Of a DNA stretch of 64,000 nt, positions 33,156 to 41,536 are shown in pieces. This DNA is from Streptococcus salivarius (GTDB taxonomy: Bacteria; Bacillota; Bacilli; Lactobacillales; Streptococcaceae), in assembly GCF_009738225.1 (NCBI RefSeq), contig NZ_CP018187.1, positions 2,180,501 through 2,244,500 on the forward strand, given 5' to 3'. The translations under genes and the position numbers were made by a program. Position 1 is the first letter of the stretch. The number at the start of each line of letters is the position of its first letter. Under the pieces are notes generated by a model. The model saw nothing but the letters and a program-made list of their open reading frames with translations, made no database searches and had not been told where the DNA came from.

Positions 33156-33630
33156 AGTAAGAACTCAGAACGAATTATCTGAGGAAGAATGGTCTTTCCC
33201 TATTTGGAGATGGGCGGCTTTCTCACTATTTGACACCCTAATCCTAGTTAGTCCCTTGACAAGAGAATTGATTTACCCTGGTGGGAGTGATTCTCGTTTT
33301 TACCTAGGTAAATCATTGGGTAACTTGATGCTAGATGATACACAACGCTTCATTTTTATTATTATCATCCTAACACTGTTGCTGCCTGCTCTTGCCTTAA
33401 TCGTAGAAAGCCTATTATTTTCAAAAGGATATCCTCTACTTTCAATAATATGTAGCTGTTTAATTTTTGTTAGTGCAACAGTCTTATTTGTCTATAGTCT
33501 CAGTATTGTCCCAGATTTTTGGAGCTTTACTATTTATAGTTATATGCTTTACCTTCTCTTCAACATAGGTTACTCCCTAAGAAATATCAATAGAATCATC
33601 AATCTTAGGCAGAATAATACCAAAGCATAA
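33130..33630 (+). CDS. Polytopic membrane protein (third of three)
   Basis: A protein of about 166 residues. A 25-residue acidic cytoplasmic start (EVTEVRTQNELSEEEWSF) is followed by four hydrophobic segments (about 27-45, 70-95, 100-122 and 125-145) and a short basic tail. The ATG at 33130 is chosen because AGAGG lies eight bases upstream; a TTG three bases earlier is less likely. It overlaps the preceding gene, so it is translationally linked. Function unknown. Confidence 0.75.
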   Translation: MAIKLEVTEVRTQNELSEEEWSFPIWRWAAFSLFDTLILVSPLTRELIYPGGSDSRFYLGKSLGNLMLDDTQRFIFIIIILTLLLPALALIVESLLFSKGYPLLSIICSCLIFVSATVLFVYSLSIVPDFWSFTIYSYMLYLLFNIGYSLRNINRIINLRQNNTKA

Positions 33631-33688
33631 CTGCCTGTATCCCCCCCCATCTTTTTAGCATAGGAATGACACAAATGAAACGAAAAAA

Positions 33689-33820
33689 ATCATGTTCACT
33701 ATGAAGTTGACCTCCTCGCTAAAAGCTTCGATACTAATTTTGAAAATAATTTCAGGAATACTCTAGTATCCTATTTCAGAAATGAATTTCACTCCTTTGG
33801 TAGCAAATTAACAATTTAAG
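33689..33820 (+). pseudogene. Short coding relic
   Basis: A plus-strand frame with no start reads HVHYEVDLLAKSFDTNFENNFRN... and ends SFGSKLTI-stop. It follows an eight-base C run and could be the tail of a lost gene. It may also be chance. Confidence 0.25.
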
Positions 33821-33827
33821 TAATAGT

Positions 33828-33860
33828 AAAAAGATCAACATATTACCGTTGATCTTTTAT
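33828..33860. terminator. Bidirectional terminator before the Nudix gene
   Basis: AAAAAGATCAAC pairs with GTTGATCTTTTA around an eight-base loop, A-run on one side and T-run on the other. It lies just past the stop of the converging Nudix gene. Confidence 0.8.
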
Positions 33861-33862
33861 TT

Positions 33863-34471
33863 TTACTCTAAATCTTTCAGAATTTCTGTAAACCTATGTG
33901 TAAACATAGCTGTCATTCCCCATATATTTTCTGTCAAGTTTCTGTAAAAAGGAATATGACGTTCACTATACCCAAAATTGTATTTTTCTCTGTTTTTTAC
34001 GAGGAAAAATGGGAAATCTTTTGCATCACTCAAGGTAGAAGTCACTTTATAATAAATCGGATTCTCTGTCAATAACCTGTCAACACAAACTGTAAATAAT
34101 CGTTTTACCTCTTCATTCGGATGAATATCCTCCCAATTTTCTATATTTATCTTTCCAACAAAGCAATGGATGGTTCTCCCCTGATGAATCAGATAATCAA
34201 TCTCTCCCCAAATGTCAATTTGATCAGGAATTAAGTTTAGTTCCTCACACGTTTCTCGTATAGCAGCTTCTTGAAAAGTCTCACCATCTTCGACACGGCC
34301 ACCAGGAAAAGAGACCTCACCTGGTTGAGAAATATGCTCACTTCGTACTTGGTAAAGGATTTGATACTTATCAGTTTTTATATCATATATCAAGGGTAAA
34401 AGCACTGCATAGCGTCCTTTCTCCCCTAGTGGCTTCGGCTCGTAATGAGCTAGTTTATCTTTAATAGTCAT
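33863..34471 (-). CDS. Nudix hydrolase, CoA pyrophosphatase (NudL-like) type
   Basis: The 202-residue protein contains YQVRSEHISQPGEVSFPGGR, the NuCoA/UPF0035-like signature, followed by a Nudix box GRVEDGETFQEAAIRETCEELNL. The REtxEE core is intact; the usual Gly near the end of the box is Asn. Enzymes with this pair of motifs cleave coenzyme A or its esters to phosphopantetheine and 3',5'-ADP. It is monocistronic, ending at a shared terminator. Confidence 0.88.
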   Translation of the reverse strand: MTIKDKLAHYEPKPLGEKGRYAVLLPLIYDIKTDKYQILYQVRSEHISQPGEVSFPGGRVEDGETFQEAAIRETCEELNLIPDQIDIWGEIDYLIHQGRTIHCFVGKINIENWEDIHPNEEVKRLFTVCVDRLLTENPIYYKVTSTLSDAKDFPFFLVKNREKYNFGYSERHIPFYRNLTENIWGMTAMFTHRFTEILKDLE

Positions 34472-34544
34472 AAGAACTCCTTGACTTCATATTATCATAA
34501 AAAAGAAGATAACCCTATTATATAAAATTTTTATATATAAAATA

Positions 34545-34573
34545 TTGACATATCTTTCTAAAAGAGATACACT
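34545..34573 (+). promoter_or_regulatory. Promoter of the PadR-HAAS-DUF4097 operon in AT-rich palindromic DNA
   Basis: TTGACA (34545-34550), 17-bp spacer, TACACT (34568-34573). TATATAA/TTATATA-type repeats surround it (34518-34540 and 34588-34608) and are plausible operators for the PadR protein. Confidence 0.6.
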
Positions 34574-34632
34574 CAATGTGTAAAATAATTATATATAATT
34601 TTTATACATATCTAAAAGCAAAGGAGCACACT

Positions 34633-34959
34633 ATGTATTTTCCAACATCGTCAATCCTGATAGAGTTCCTAATACTAGCTATTATCGATAGAGAAGACTC
34701 TTATGGCTATGAGATTAGTCAAACCATAAAGCTTGCAGCTAATATCAAGGAGTCAACACTTTATCCTATTCTAAAAAAGCTTGAAAAAGCAGGCTATATG
34801 ACCACCTATAGCCAAGCGTATCAAGGGCGTAAACGTAAATATTATAGTATTACCCAAGAGGGAAAAAATCAACTTCAATTTCTTAATGAAGAATGGTTAA
34901 CCTACAAAGAAACTATGGATGGTATTGTAGAAGGGAGATTAAGACATGACAAGGACTGA
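34633..34959 (+). CDS. PadR-family transcriptional regulator
   Basis: A protein of about 108 residues with the PadR winged helix: LIEFLILAIIDREDSYGYEISQ, then ESTLYPILKKLEKAGYMTTY and GRKRKYYSITQEGKNQL. AAGGAG (34620-34625) eight bases upstream fixes this ATG rather than an ATG 57 bases earlier without such a site. It overlaps the HAAS-domain gene by 14 bases. PadR proteins of this kind usually repress their own operon and respond to envelope-active compounds. Confidence 0.92.
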   Translation: MYFPTSSILIEFLILAIIDREDSYGYEISQTIKLAANIKESTLYPILKKLEKAGYMTTYSQAYQGRKRKYYSITQEGKNQLQFLNEEWLTYKETMDGIVEGRLRHDKD

Positions 34960-35530
34960 ATATATAGCCAAATTAACAAAATATCTACGAAAATTACCAC
35001 AAAAGGACTATGAAGAGGCCCTCGAATATTTCATGGAATATTTTGAAGAGGCTGGACCTGAGAATGAAGCTCGGGTTATTGCAGAACTGGGTACACCTAA
35101 GGAAGCAGCACATGAAGTCATTAGTCGTCTTCTAGACGAAAAGATTATTGAGGAAAAGAGTAGCTTACGCAATAAAACAACTATCCTTTGGATTGCGATT
35201 CTAGCTGTTTTAGCCAGTCCAGTCGCCTTACCAATTCTACTATTCTTCTTAGCTATGATAGTGACACTTCTTATGATTATTTTCGCAGTTATAGTGACTG
35301 CCTTAGCTCTTACTTTTGCTTTACTCATTAGTGGTGTTTACACTTTCTTTACAAGCTTCTCTCTCTTAAATATTTCACTAGCTTCAACACTGTTTGGAGT
35401 AGGTCTAGGTCTATTGATGTTTGGAGGAGCACTCTTACTGCTTTTGATTTCATTTGAAATCTGTAAACTTATTGTAAAGCTAATTACCCTATTGATTAAA
35501 TGGCTCATCAAGAAAGGAAGAAAATCATGA
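34946..35530 (+). CDS. DUF1700 / HAAS-domain membrane protein
   Basis: The 194-residue protein has an N-terminal HAAS domain (about 1-65: YIAKLTKYLRKLPQKDYEEALEYFMEYFEEAG...ELGTPKEAA) and three to four transmembrane segments with a glycine-rich middle. HAAS proteins are commonly co-encoded with PadR regulators and are thought to be their partners or sensors. It overlaps both neighbours, the PadR gene by 14 bases and the DUF4097 gene by four, so the three are one translational unit. Confidence 0.88.
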   Translation: MTRTEYIAKLTKYLRKLPQKDYEEALEYFMEYFEEAGPENEARVIAELGTPKEAAHEVISRLLDEKIIEEKSSLRNKTTILWIAILAVLASPVALPILLFFLAMIVTLLMIIFAVIVTALALTFALLISGVYTFFTSFSLLNISLASTLFGVGLGLLMFGGALLLLLISFEICKLIVKLITLLIKWLIKKGRKS

Positions 35531-36372
35531 AAACTTGGAAAAAGATTGTCCTCGGAGTGTCTCTTATCTCTCTATTTTTAGGAGGAGGATTAGTAGCTTG
35601 GGGTTATAGCCAAGGTGGCTTAACAGATTTACAAAATCAAACTATAAGTGAGCAAGATTATGTCAAGAAAGAAGTTGAGAACTTCAATAAAATTGATATT
35701 AAAAGTAGTAACTACAATGTGCTTATAAAAAATGGTGATGTTGACAAAGCAACGCTTTCTTACTACCAAAAAACAAAAAATCCAATTGACACATCTGTAA
35801 AGGATGATCAATTGACTATCAATGATAGCAACTCTGAATTAGATTCAACTTCTAACAAACATATTAACTTTTTCGGATTAAAAGATTTAGTAGAGCTTTC
35901 TACTCTCAACGAGGAAGTCAGAAATAAAACCATTGTCATTACACTCCCTAAAAAACAAACGATTGATTTTTTAAAGGTTGATTTAGCAACTGGAAATCTA
36001 GATTTAAGTAATAGCACCATCAAACAAGCAGATATCAATCTAAATGTAGGGGACCTAACTTTTACTAAAATGATTGTCAGCAACCTAAAAGCTAACCTTG
36101 ATGTTGGTAGTGTTGATAGTAATCATACACTTTTTACTAACTCAGATTTATCTATTGCAATGGGAGATTACTCTGGAGATAACCTAATTTTCAATGGTCA
36201 CAATAAACTTGATGTTACATCTGGTGATATTGAACTAGCTCTTAAAGATTATATGCTCAATGTTCAAGCCGATAGTCACTCAGGAGAGGTTGACATTACA
36301 AATAACCTTAAGATTTCAAAGGATAATACACTTACCATTACCTCAGATCTCGGTGATATAACTGTTGAATAA
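35527..36372 (+). CDS. DUF4097-type beta-helix envelope protein
   Basis: A protein of about 281 residues with a single N-terminal membrane helix (about 8-27). A repetitive beta-rich domain follows, in which strands with N/D-G-D-x-x motifs recur (VGDLTF, VGSVDS, MGDYSG, SGDIEL, LGDITV). That is typical of DUF4097/adhesin-like beta-solenoids. The chosen ATG overlaps the HAAS stop and has GAAAGGAAG upstream. It is the output gene of the PadR module, probably an extracytoplasmic stress or envelope protein. Confidence 0.85.
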   Translation: MKTWKKIVLGVSLISLFLGGGLVAWGYSQGGLTDLQNQTISEQDYVKKEVENFNKIDIKSSNYNVLIKNGDVDKATLSYYQKTKNPIDTSVKDDQLTINDSNSELDSTSNKHINFFGLKDLVELSTLNEEVRNKTIVITLPKKQTIDFLKVDLATGNLDLSNSTIKQADINLNVGDLTFTKMIVSNLKANLDVGSVDSNHTLFTNSDLSIAMGDYSGDNLIFNGHNKLDVTSGDIELALKDYMLNVQADSHSGEVDITNNLKISKDNTLTITSDLGDITVE

Positions 36373-36375
36373 CAT

Positions 36376-36407
36376 AAAAAAGCCCGCTCACATTAGAGCT
36401 GGCTTTT
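36376..36407. terminator. Bidirectional terminator between the DUF4097 and YhgE/Pip genes
   Basis: AAAAGCCCGCTC pairs with GAGCTGGCTTTT around a six-base loop; one mismatch. Confidence 0.75.
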
Positions 36408-36410
36408 AGT

Positions 36411-38780
36411 TTATTCATTTTCAAACTTTGGTCTATAAATAATAATACCTACAACTACAAAGATAAGTAAGAAAATAAATAGCATACGAACTTGATCTGA
36501 GATCTGTCCTGTCATTGAAATAGTTTGACGAAGACCTGATACGGAGTAGGACATTGGTAAGAAAGGTTGGATGACCTTAAAGAACTTAGGACTAAGTTCA
36601 ATTGGATAAGTCCCTGCACTAGACCCTAGTTGCAAAAGCAGCATAATCATGGAAGCAAATGCGCCATATCTATCATTCCAACCTACAAGGGCTGTAACCA
36701 GCGCCATTAAAGTACATGCTGCAAGGAGAATCATACCAAATGTAGCTAATGGATGATTTGGTTCAACTCCCACAAATCGAATGGCAATATAAAGCGCAAT
36801 AGCAGCCATAGTTGTAATAATACCATTGATAAGTAACTTATTTTTAGCCCAATCAAAACGGCCCGTAAAGTTTCTTCCCGTCAAGCTCTTAGCAAAGATA
36901 ACATTAGTTGAAAGAGCGACAACCATAAGAGAAACAGAAATCATATATGGAGCCATTCCCACACCATTAGTGTCAACCTTATCCTTATCAGTTTTCTTCT
37001 CTTTGAGTGGAGCACTCACCATTTTTGTATTGTCTGAGTTTACAGAAACAAGAGAGAGTTGCTGATTAGCTTTGTTTAATGAATCAGATAATGTAGAAAG
37101 GTTAGTTGACAGACTTGTCAAACCATTTGTTAAGGTGTTTCCTCCAGTTGCTAATTGTTGAGCACCTGCATTGAGAGCACTTGTACCACTTTGAAGAGTA
37201 GAAAAACCAGTCATTAAACTACTACTGTTAGCATCTAGAGTTTGAGCACCACTGGCAATCGTTGACACAGCACCAGTATAAGTTGACAAACCAGTTGAAA
37301 GTGAGCTTGCACCTGTTGCTAGAGTACTTTGAGCTGTTGACACACCTGATGCCACTTGAGTTGCTCCTGGTGATAATTGATTGACAAGTACTGAATTGAC
37401 ATTAGCAATATTAGCTTGCATTGATGATACCGTTGATGAAGCTACAGGAAGAAGTGCATTCGCCGAACTTGCAATGCCTGAGATAGATGTTTGTAGAGAA
37501 GCTAAACTACTTGAATCTCCGCTACTAGTTGTTGTCGTACCTGTCAAGCTAGATAAGGCTGTTGACATGCTTGACACTTCTGATGCAATAGTTGAAGCGT
37601 AACTACTAGCCGTAGATCCTGCGTTACTAATTGCCGATGTAATCTCTGCTTGTTGATCTGCCGTCAAGCTTTGATAAGCAGCTGTTCCTTGTACCGCAGC
37701 CAAATCATTCGCTTTGTCAGTGGCACTAGCTGTAGCTATAGAACTAGCCGCAGAAGAAATATTTGAAAGATAAGTCGCTATTGAACTTGTATCTACTGAT
37801 GTTGTTGATGTTCCACTAGGTAATGATGTGTTACTTACCGCTGTATTGAGATTTTGAATTGCTGTATTTAAATCGGTTAAATTAGTTGACAAGGTTGACA
37901 ACTGTGCTTGCTGTTCTTCAGATAAACTTGTTGCCGTAGCCATTTGATTGAGTGCACTTGACAAAGAATCTGCACCAGTAACTAAGGTACTCATAGCATC
38001 TGCTCCTGATACAAATTGACCTGCAGCAGAATTAACAGCCTCAGAGTTAGCGTTTAACTGTGACAGAGCACCTGACAAAGTTGACACACCTGAAGTATAG
38101 GCAGATGCACCTGAACTCAAGGTATCAACACCTGTAGCCAATGTCTGTGTAGAACCAGCAAGAGTTCCTAAACCACTTGATAAAGTCTGACTCCCAGACT
38201 GAAGTGCGCCTGCACCTGCATATAATTGACTAGCTCCATTCGCCGCAGTTCCCATACCACCCTGAAGTTGAGACATACTCTTAAAGACAGCTCCAACATA
38301 AGTTGACGTAATATTTTTAGAAACGGTATCCTTTAACTTAGACATGGCAGAATCGCTCATTTTTGAAGAAACGAAGCTATGCCCTGCTGTTGTCTGATAA
38401 GAAATTTCAAGTTTCTTAGGATCATTTGTCAAAAGACTTGCTGCATTACTTGAGAGATTTTCTGGAAAAGTGATTACCATATAGTAATCACCATCATCAA
38501 TTCCTTTTTTGGCTTCATTTTCAGTCACAAAATGATAGTCTAGATTTTTATTTTTAGACATATTGTCTACCATGTCATGACCAATATTTAGAGTTTTATT
38601 CTGGAAACTAGCGCTCTTATCTTTGTTCACTACGGCTACTGGTAGATGCTTTACATTTCCATAAGGATTCCACATAGAAGATAAAAAGATTAGATTATAT
38701 AAAGCGGGTATCAATGAGACACCAATAATAGTTATCCAGAGCTTTGGACTTTTAAGAAGCGCCTTTAATTCTGCTAACAT
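36411..38780 (-). CDS. YhgE/Pip-family membrane protein
   Basis: A 789-residue protein with an N-terminal helix (LWITIIGVSLIPALYNLIFL) and a conserved extracytoplasmic YhgE/Pip_N domain (VAVVNKDKSASFQ...DYYMVITFPENLS). A very long Ser/Thr/Ala-rich stretch (about 175-600) consists of heptad-like repeats such as LSSGLxTLxxGxxxL. Five or six C-terminal helices follow, in ABC-2-like arrangement. Family members include phage-infection protein Pip of Lactococcus and type VII-associated EsaA-like proteins. It is divergent from a TetR gene, with inverted repeats in between, so probably repressed by it. Confidence 0.9.
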   Translation of the reverse strand: MLAELKALLKSPKLWITIIGVSLIPALYNLIFLSSMWNPYGNVKHLPVAVVNKDKSASFQNKTLNIGHDMVDNMSKNKNLDYHFVTENEAKKGIDDGDYYMVITFPENLSSNAASLLTNDPKKLEISYQTTAGHSFVSSKMSDSAMSKLKDTVSKNITSTYVGAVFKSMSQLQGGMGTAANGASQLYAGAGALQSGSQTLSSGLGTLAGSTQTLATGVDTLSSGASAYTSGVSTLSGALSQLNANSEAVNSAAGQFVSGADAMSTLVTGADSLSSALNQMATATSLSEEQQAQLSTLSTNLTDLNTAIQNLNTAVSNTSLPSGTSTTSVDTSSIATYLSNISSAASSIATASATDKANDLAAVQGTAAYQSLTADQQAEITSAISNAGSTASSYASTIASEVSSMSTALSSLTGTTTTSSGDSSSLASLQTSISGIASSANALLPVASSTVSSMQANIANVNSVLVNQLSPGATQVASGVSTAQSTLATGASSLSTGLSTYTGAVSTIASGAQTLDANSSSLMTGFSTLQSGTSALNAGAQQLATGGNTLTNGLTSLSTNLSTLSDSLNKANQQLSLVSVNSDNTKMVSAPLKEKKTDKDKVDTNGVGMAPYMISVSLMVVALSTNVIFAKSLTGRNFTGRFDWAKNKLLINGIITTMAAIALYIAIRFVGVEPNHPLATFGMILLAACTLMALVTALVGWNDRYGAFASMIMLLLQLGSSAGTYPIELSPKFFKVIQPFLPMSYSVSGLRQTISMTGQISDQVRMLFIFLLIFVVVGIIIYRPKFENE

Positions 38781-38792
38781 ATTTCTCCTTTT

Positions 38793-38885
38793 TAGACATT
38801 GTGTTTATTTTTATGATATAATCAATTATAAACTCATTTACATGAAAATCAATGTTAAACAATTAGTTTTTGGACACATAGTCTA
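38793..38885. promoter_or_regulatory. Pair of inverted TetR-type operators between the pip-like and tetR genes
   Basis: TAGACATTGTGT (38793-38804) and ACACATAGTCTA (38874-38885) are inverted copies matching at 10 of 12 bases. Each sits just ahead of one of the two divergent genes. Confidence 0.55.
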
Positions 38886-38908
38886 AAAGTGTATAAAAGG
38901 AGATTTGT

Positions 38909-39448
38909 ATGTCAAAAGATCAAAGGCGAGCTCAAACTAAAAAAGCTCTTTTAGACGCTTTAGTAATATGCTTAAAAAACCAAGATTTCAATGATATTAC
39001 TACCATTCGTCTGGTTCAAACAGCTGGGATTAGCCGTTCAAGTTTTTATACCCACTACAAAGATAAGTATGAAATGATTGATAGTTATCAGAAAGAGCTT
39101 TTCCATAAACTAGAGTATATCTTCGATAAATACGAAGGAAAGAAGGAGGGAGCCTTCCTCGAAATCTTTGAATTTCTTACTCGTGAAAAACTCCTATCAG
39201 CTCTTTTGTCTACCAATGGATCAAAAGAAATTCAAGATTTTCTGATACATAAACTTCAGCGTATGATAGCTGAGGACTTCATTGTCCCTACTGCTGAAGA
39301 AAGATCTCTAAAAGGATTTGAGAAAGACTATGCCAGTATTTATTTTGCACACGCTATTTTTGGTGCTTGTCAAGCCTGGATAAATAAAGGAAAGAAAGAA
39401 TCCCCCCGAGAAATGACAGATTTTCTTCTACGATTTATTCCACAATAA
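38909..39448 (+). CDS. TetR-family transcriptional regulator
   Basis: The 179-residue protein has an N-terminal TetR helix-turn-helix: ALLDALVICLKNQDFNDITTIRLVQTAGISRSSFYTHYKDK (about 12-52). Its helical C-terminal domain is of the type that often regulates divergent YhgE/Pip genes in streptococci. AAAGGAG precedes the ATG. It probably represses itself and the membrane protein through the two inverted repeats. The ligand is unknown. Confidence 0.9.
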   Translation: MSKDQRRAQTKKALLDALVICLKNQDFNDITTIRLVQTAGISRSSFYTHYKDKYEMIDSYQKELFHKLEYIFDKYEGKKEGAFLEIFEFLTREKLLSALLSTNGSKEIQDFLIHKLQRMIAEDFIVPTAEERSLKGFEKDYASIYFAHAIFGACQAWINKGKKESPREMTDFLLRFIPQ

Positions 39449-39465
39449 AACAACTTCAAAAGCAT

Positions 39466-39505
39466 AAAAAGCTGCAAACCATTTCAACAGTTAAAGCAGC
39501 TTTTT
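39466..39505. terminator. Bidirectional terminator
   Basis: AAAAAGCTGC pairs with GCAGCTTTTT around a 20-base loop, between the converging TetR and DUF1304 genes. Confidence 0.75.
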
Positions 39506-39522
39506 CTTTTACAATAAAAACC

Positions 39523-39885
39523 TTAAAATAAGGAAATGATAAGTGAAAGTAAGGTCAAGATTGCGGGTCCACCTTGAGTTAAAATAATTTTCTTATTTGC
39601 AGTCATAGCACCATAAATAGCAGCAAAGAAAACATTGAGTACAAAAACAGTTACAAGTAGCTGACTACTTGTGAAAATCCCATACAAGAGGAATACAGCA
39701 ATCAAACCATTGTAGATCCCTTGATTTTTAAATAAGTTTGTAACAGAATCACGTTGAAGTTCTTCTTTACTCATATTGAAAACACGACTAGTCATGTCTG
39801 AATGTGTCGCAAAAGTTTCCAAATACATGATATAGAGATGCTCCAAAGCAACAATCCCAGCTAAGATTAGTGTAATAATAGACAT
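39523..39885 (-). CDS. DUF1304 membrane protein
   Basis: The 120-residue protein has four transmembrane segments and begins with the family pattern (ILAGIVALEHLYIMYLETF). The segment NLFKNQGIYNGLIAVFL is the most conserved part, and the C-terminus is hydrophobic. Function is unknown across the family. It is monocistronic, with AAGGAGG ahead of the start. Confidence 0.85.
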   Translation of the reverse strand: MSIITLILAGIVALEHLYIMYLETFATHSDMTSRVFNMSKEELQRDSVTNLFKNQGIYNGLIAVFLLYGIFTSSQLLVTVFVLNVFFAAIYGAMTANKKIILTQGGPAILTLLSLIISLF

Positions 39886-40000
39886 AGTAGCCTCCTTCTT
39901 AAATAACTTTGACAGTATATCAAAAGTAAACTTTTAAAACAACATGTATGCTTCATACAATTTGAAATATGGTAAAATAAAGAATGAAAGAGAGGTTCTT

Positions 40001-40189
40001 ATGACAAAGACAGAAGTAATCCAACGTCTCCAAAAAGATTTGGGAATTCCTAGATTTCAGGCTTATATAGAGGATAAAGATTACTCCGAAGAGGAGTACG
40101 ACCAACTAAAAAAAGATTTTGAAAGCTACTTCACCAACTACGTTTCAAACGTTTCAGCAGATTTTGAAGGCGGATTGGATAATAAATAA
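40001..40189 (+). CDS. Small acidic protein, unknown
   Basis: A 62-residue protein (MTKTEVIQRLQKDLGIPRF...) with a helical, acidic middle (DYSEEEYDQLKKDFESYF) and no membrane helix. AGAGAGG ahead of 40001 decides this start over an upstream ATG in the same frame. A terminator hairpin lies about 40 bp after the stop. No family is recognised. Confidence 0.7.
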   Translation: MTKTEVIQRLQKDLGIPRFQAYIEDKDYSEEEYDQLKKDFESYFTNYVSNVSADFEGGLDNK

Positions 40190-40225
40190 TTTATACCTCA
40201 AAATCATCTGTCATCATGTTACGAA

Positions 40226-40261
40226 TCCCTTAGTCACTTGTATCAGACTAGGGGTCTTTTT
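40226..40261 (+). terminator. Terminator of the small acidic-protein gene
   Basis: CCTTAGTC pairs with GACTAGGG around a ten-base loop, followed by a T-run. Confidence 0.75.
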
Positions 40262-40354
40262 AATATTCGAAAACAAAAAGCCGTCTCATTCTATGAAATA
40301 GCTTTAGGAAACTTGTAACTGAACAAACCTAGAAATCAATGATTTAAGACAAAC

Positions 40355-40380
40355 AAAAAAGCCCATAACAACAGGCTTTT
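40355..40380 (-). terminator. rpsD terminator
   Basis: On the minus strand AAAAGCC pairs with GGGCTTTT, followed by a T-run, 20 bp after the rpsD stop. Confidence 0.8.
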
Positions 40381-40399
40381 CGATACAATAATCTTAAAA

Positions 40400-41011
40400 T
40401 TAAAGCATTTTGTTGTAGAATTCAACGACAAGTGCTTCGTTGATTTCTGGGTTGATTTCATCACGTTCTGGAAGACGTGTCAATGAACCTTCAAGTTTTT
40501 CAGCATCGAATGATACAAATGCTGGACGTCCGATAGTAGCTTCTACTGCTTCAAGGATAGCAGGAACCTTAGCTGATTTTTCACGAACTGAGATTACTTG
40601 ACCAACTTCAACGCGGTATGAAGGGATATCAACACGTTTACCATCAACAAGGATGTGACCGTGGTTTACGAATTGGCGTGCTTGACGACGAGTAGTTGCA
40701 AGACCAAGACGGTAAACAACGTTGTCAAGACGACGTTCCAAAAGAACCATAAAGTTGAAACCAAGTGTTCCACCTTTAACTTTAGTAGCTTGTACGAACA
40801 AGTTACGGAATTGTTTTTCACCCAAACCGTATGAGAAACGAAGTTTTTGTTTCTCAGCCAATTGCAAACCGTATTCTGAAAGTTTTGAACGGTTGTTTGG
40901 ACCGTGTTGACCTGGTACGTAGTTACGACGTGCCAATTCTTTACCTGTGCCTGTAAGTGAGAAACCAAGGCGACGTGATTGTTTCCATGATGGACCTGTA
41001 TAACGTGACAT
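40400..41011 (-). CDS. rpsD: 30S ribosomal protein S4
   Basis: The 203-residue protein starts [21 protein letters not shown]. Its S4 RNA-binding domain (about 93-155) includes [32 protein letters not shown]. The start at 41011 is chosen for its GGAGGA ribosome site and the universal MSRYTG beginning; an in-frame extension upstream is leader. S4 initiates 30S assembly and in Firmicutes represses its own message. It lacks the zinc Cys cluster seen in some S4 proteins. It is monocistronic. Confidence 0.97.
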   Translation of the reverse strand: MSRYTGPSWKQSRRLGFSLTGTGKELARRNYVPGQHGPNNRSKLSEYGLQLAEKQKLRFSYGLGEKQFRNLFVQATKVKGGTLGFNFMVLLERRLDNVVYRLGLATTRRQARQFVNHGHILVDGKRVDIPSYRVEVGQVISVREKSAKVPAILEAVEATIGRPAFVSFDAEKLEGSLTRLPERDEINPEINEALVVEFYNKML

Positions 41012-41150
41012 TAATAATGTCCTCCTATAAAAAATATTTTTAGGAAATAACGTTTTAGATAAACCTGATTCGTTCAGAAAGACTTCGCCCAAACAGCAAA
41101 GGTTACTTTTCTAGCCGACTTCCTGTTGACGAGCTTCATTTTATCCTGCT
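41012..41150 (-). promoter_or_regulatory. rpsD 5' leader, possible S4 autoregulatory RNA
   Basis: About 140 bases of untranslated, structured DNA precede rpsD. Reading the minus strand it contains short stems such as AACCTTTGC...GGGCGAAGTC. Bacillus S4 represses its own leader, so a similar control is plausible. I cannot match the Rfam consensus by eye. Confidence 0.35.
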
Positions 41151-41181
41151 ATTATTTCACATACTTAAATATTTTACCACG

Positions 41182-41207
41182 AAAAAAAGCCCAAGTAAAG
41201 GCTTTTT
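41182..41207 (-). terminator. veg terminator
   Basis: On the minus strand AAAAAGCCTTT and GGGCTTTTTT pair around a short loop immediately after the veg stop codon. Confidence 0.75.
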
Positions 41208-41208
41208 C

Positions 41209-41511
41209 TTATTTATTTTCGATTTCAGCTTGTTCCTCAGGACTCAAATAACGAATGAGAGTCTTCTCAGTCAAAATATCTGAATAAGTGTAAGATTCAA
41301 CATAACTATTATTAATAGCTCCTGCTTGGGAACTGAAGTCTTGATATTCAACAATAAACAATGATGGATAAACTTCTGTCAATCGACCAATTTTATTCTT
41401 TTCACGTTTACGCCCATTCTCTAGGGTCAATTCTACTAGCTGACCTTCATGTGACTTAATAGCTTCCTTGATGTTTTTCATCTTAGCAACATCTGCAAAT
41501 GCATCACTCAT
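41209..41511 (-). CDS. veg: Veg family protein
   Basis: The 100-residue protein begins MSDAFADVAKMKNIKEAI and carries the Veg-like small beta-barrel sequence (GQLVELTLENGRKREKNKIGRLTEVYPSLFIVEY). In Bacillus, Veg stimulates biofilm matrix genes and is abundant in growing cells. It lies 26 bp after dnaB on the same strand, so it may be co-transcribed, although it has its own ribosome site and terminator. Confidence 0.88.
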   Translation of the reverse strand: MSDAFADVAKMKNIKEAIKSHEGQLVELTLENGRKREKNKIGRLTEVYPSLFIVEYQDFSSQAGAINNSYVESYTYSDILTEKTLIRYLSPEEQAEIENK

Positions 41512-41536
41512 ATATATATCTCCTTAAATCTGAAAA

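Noticed and set aside
33642..33649. Phase-variable poly-C tract
   Set aside because: The eight-C run lies after the stop of the preceding gene and outside any convincing coding frame or promoter.
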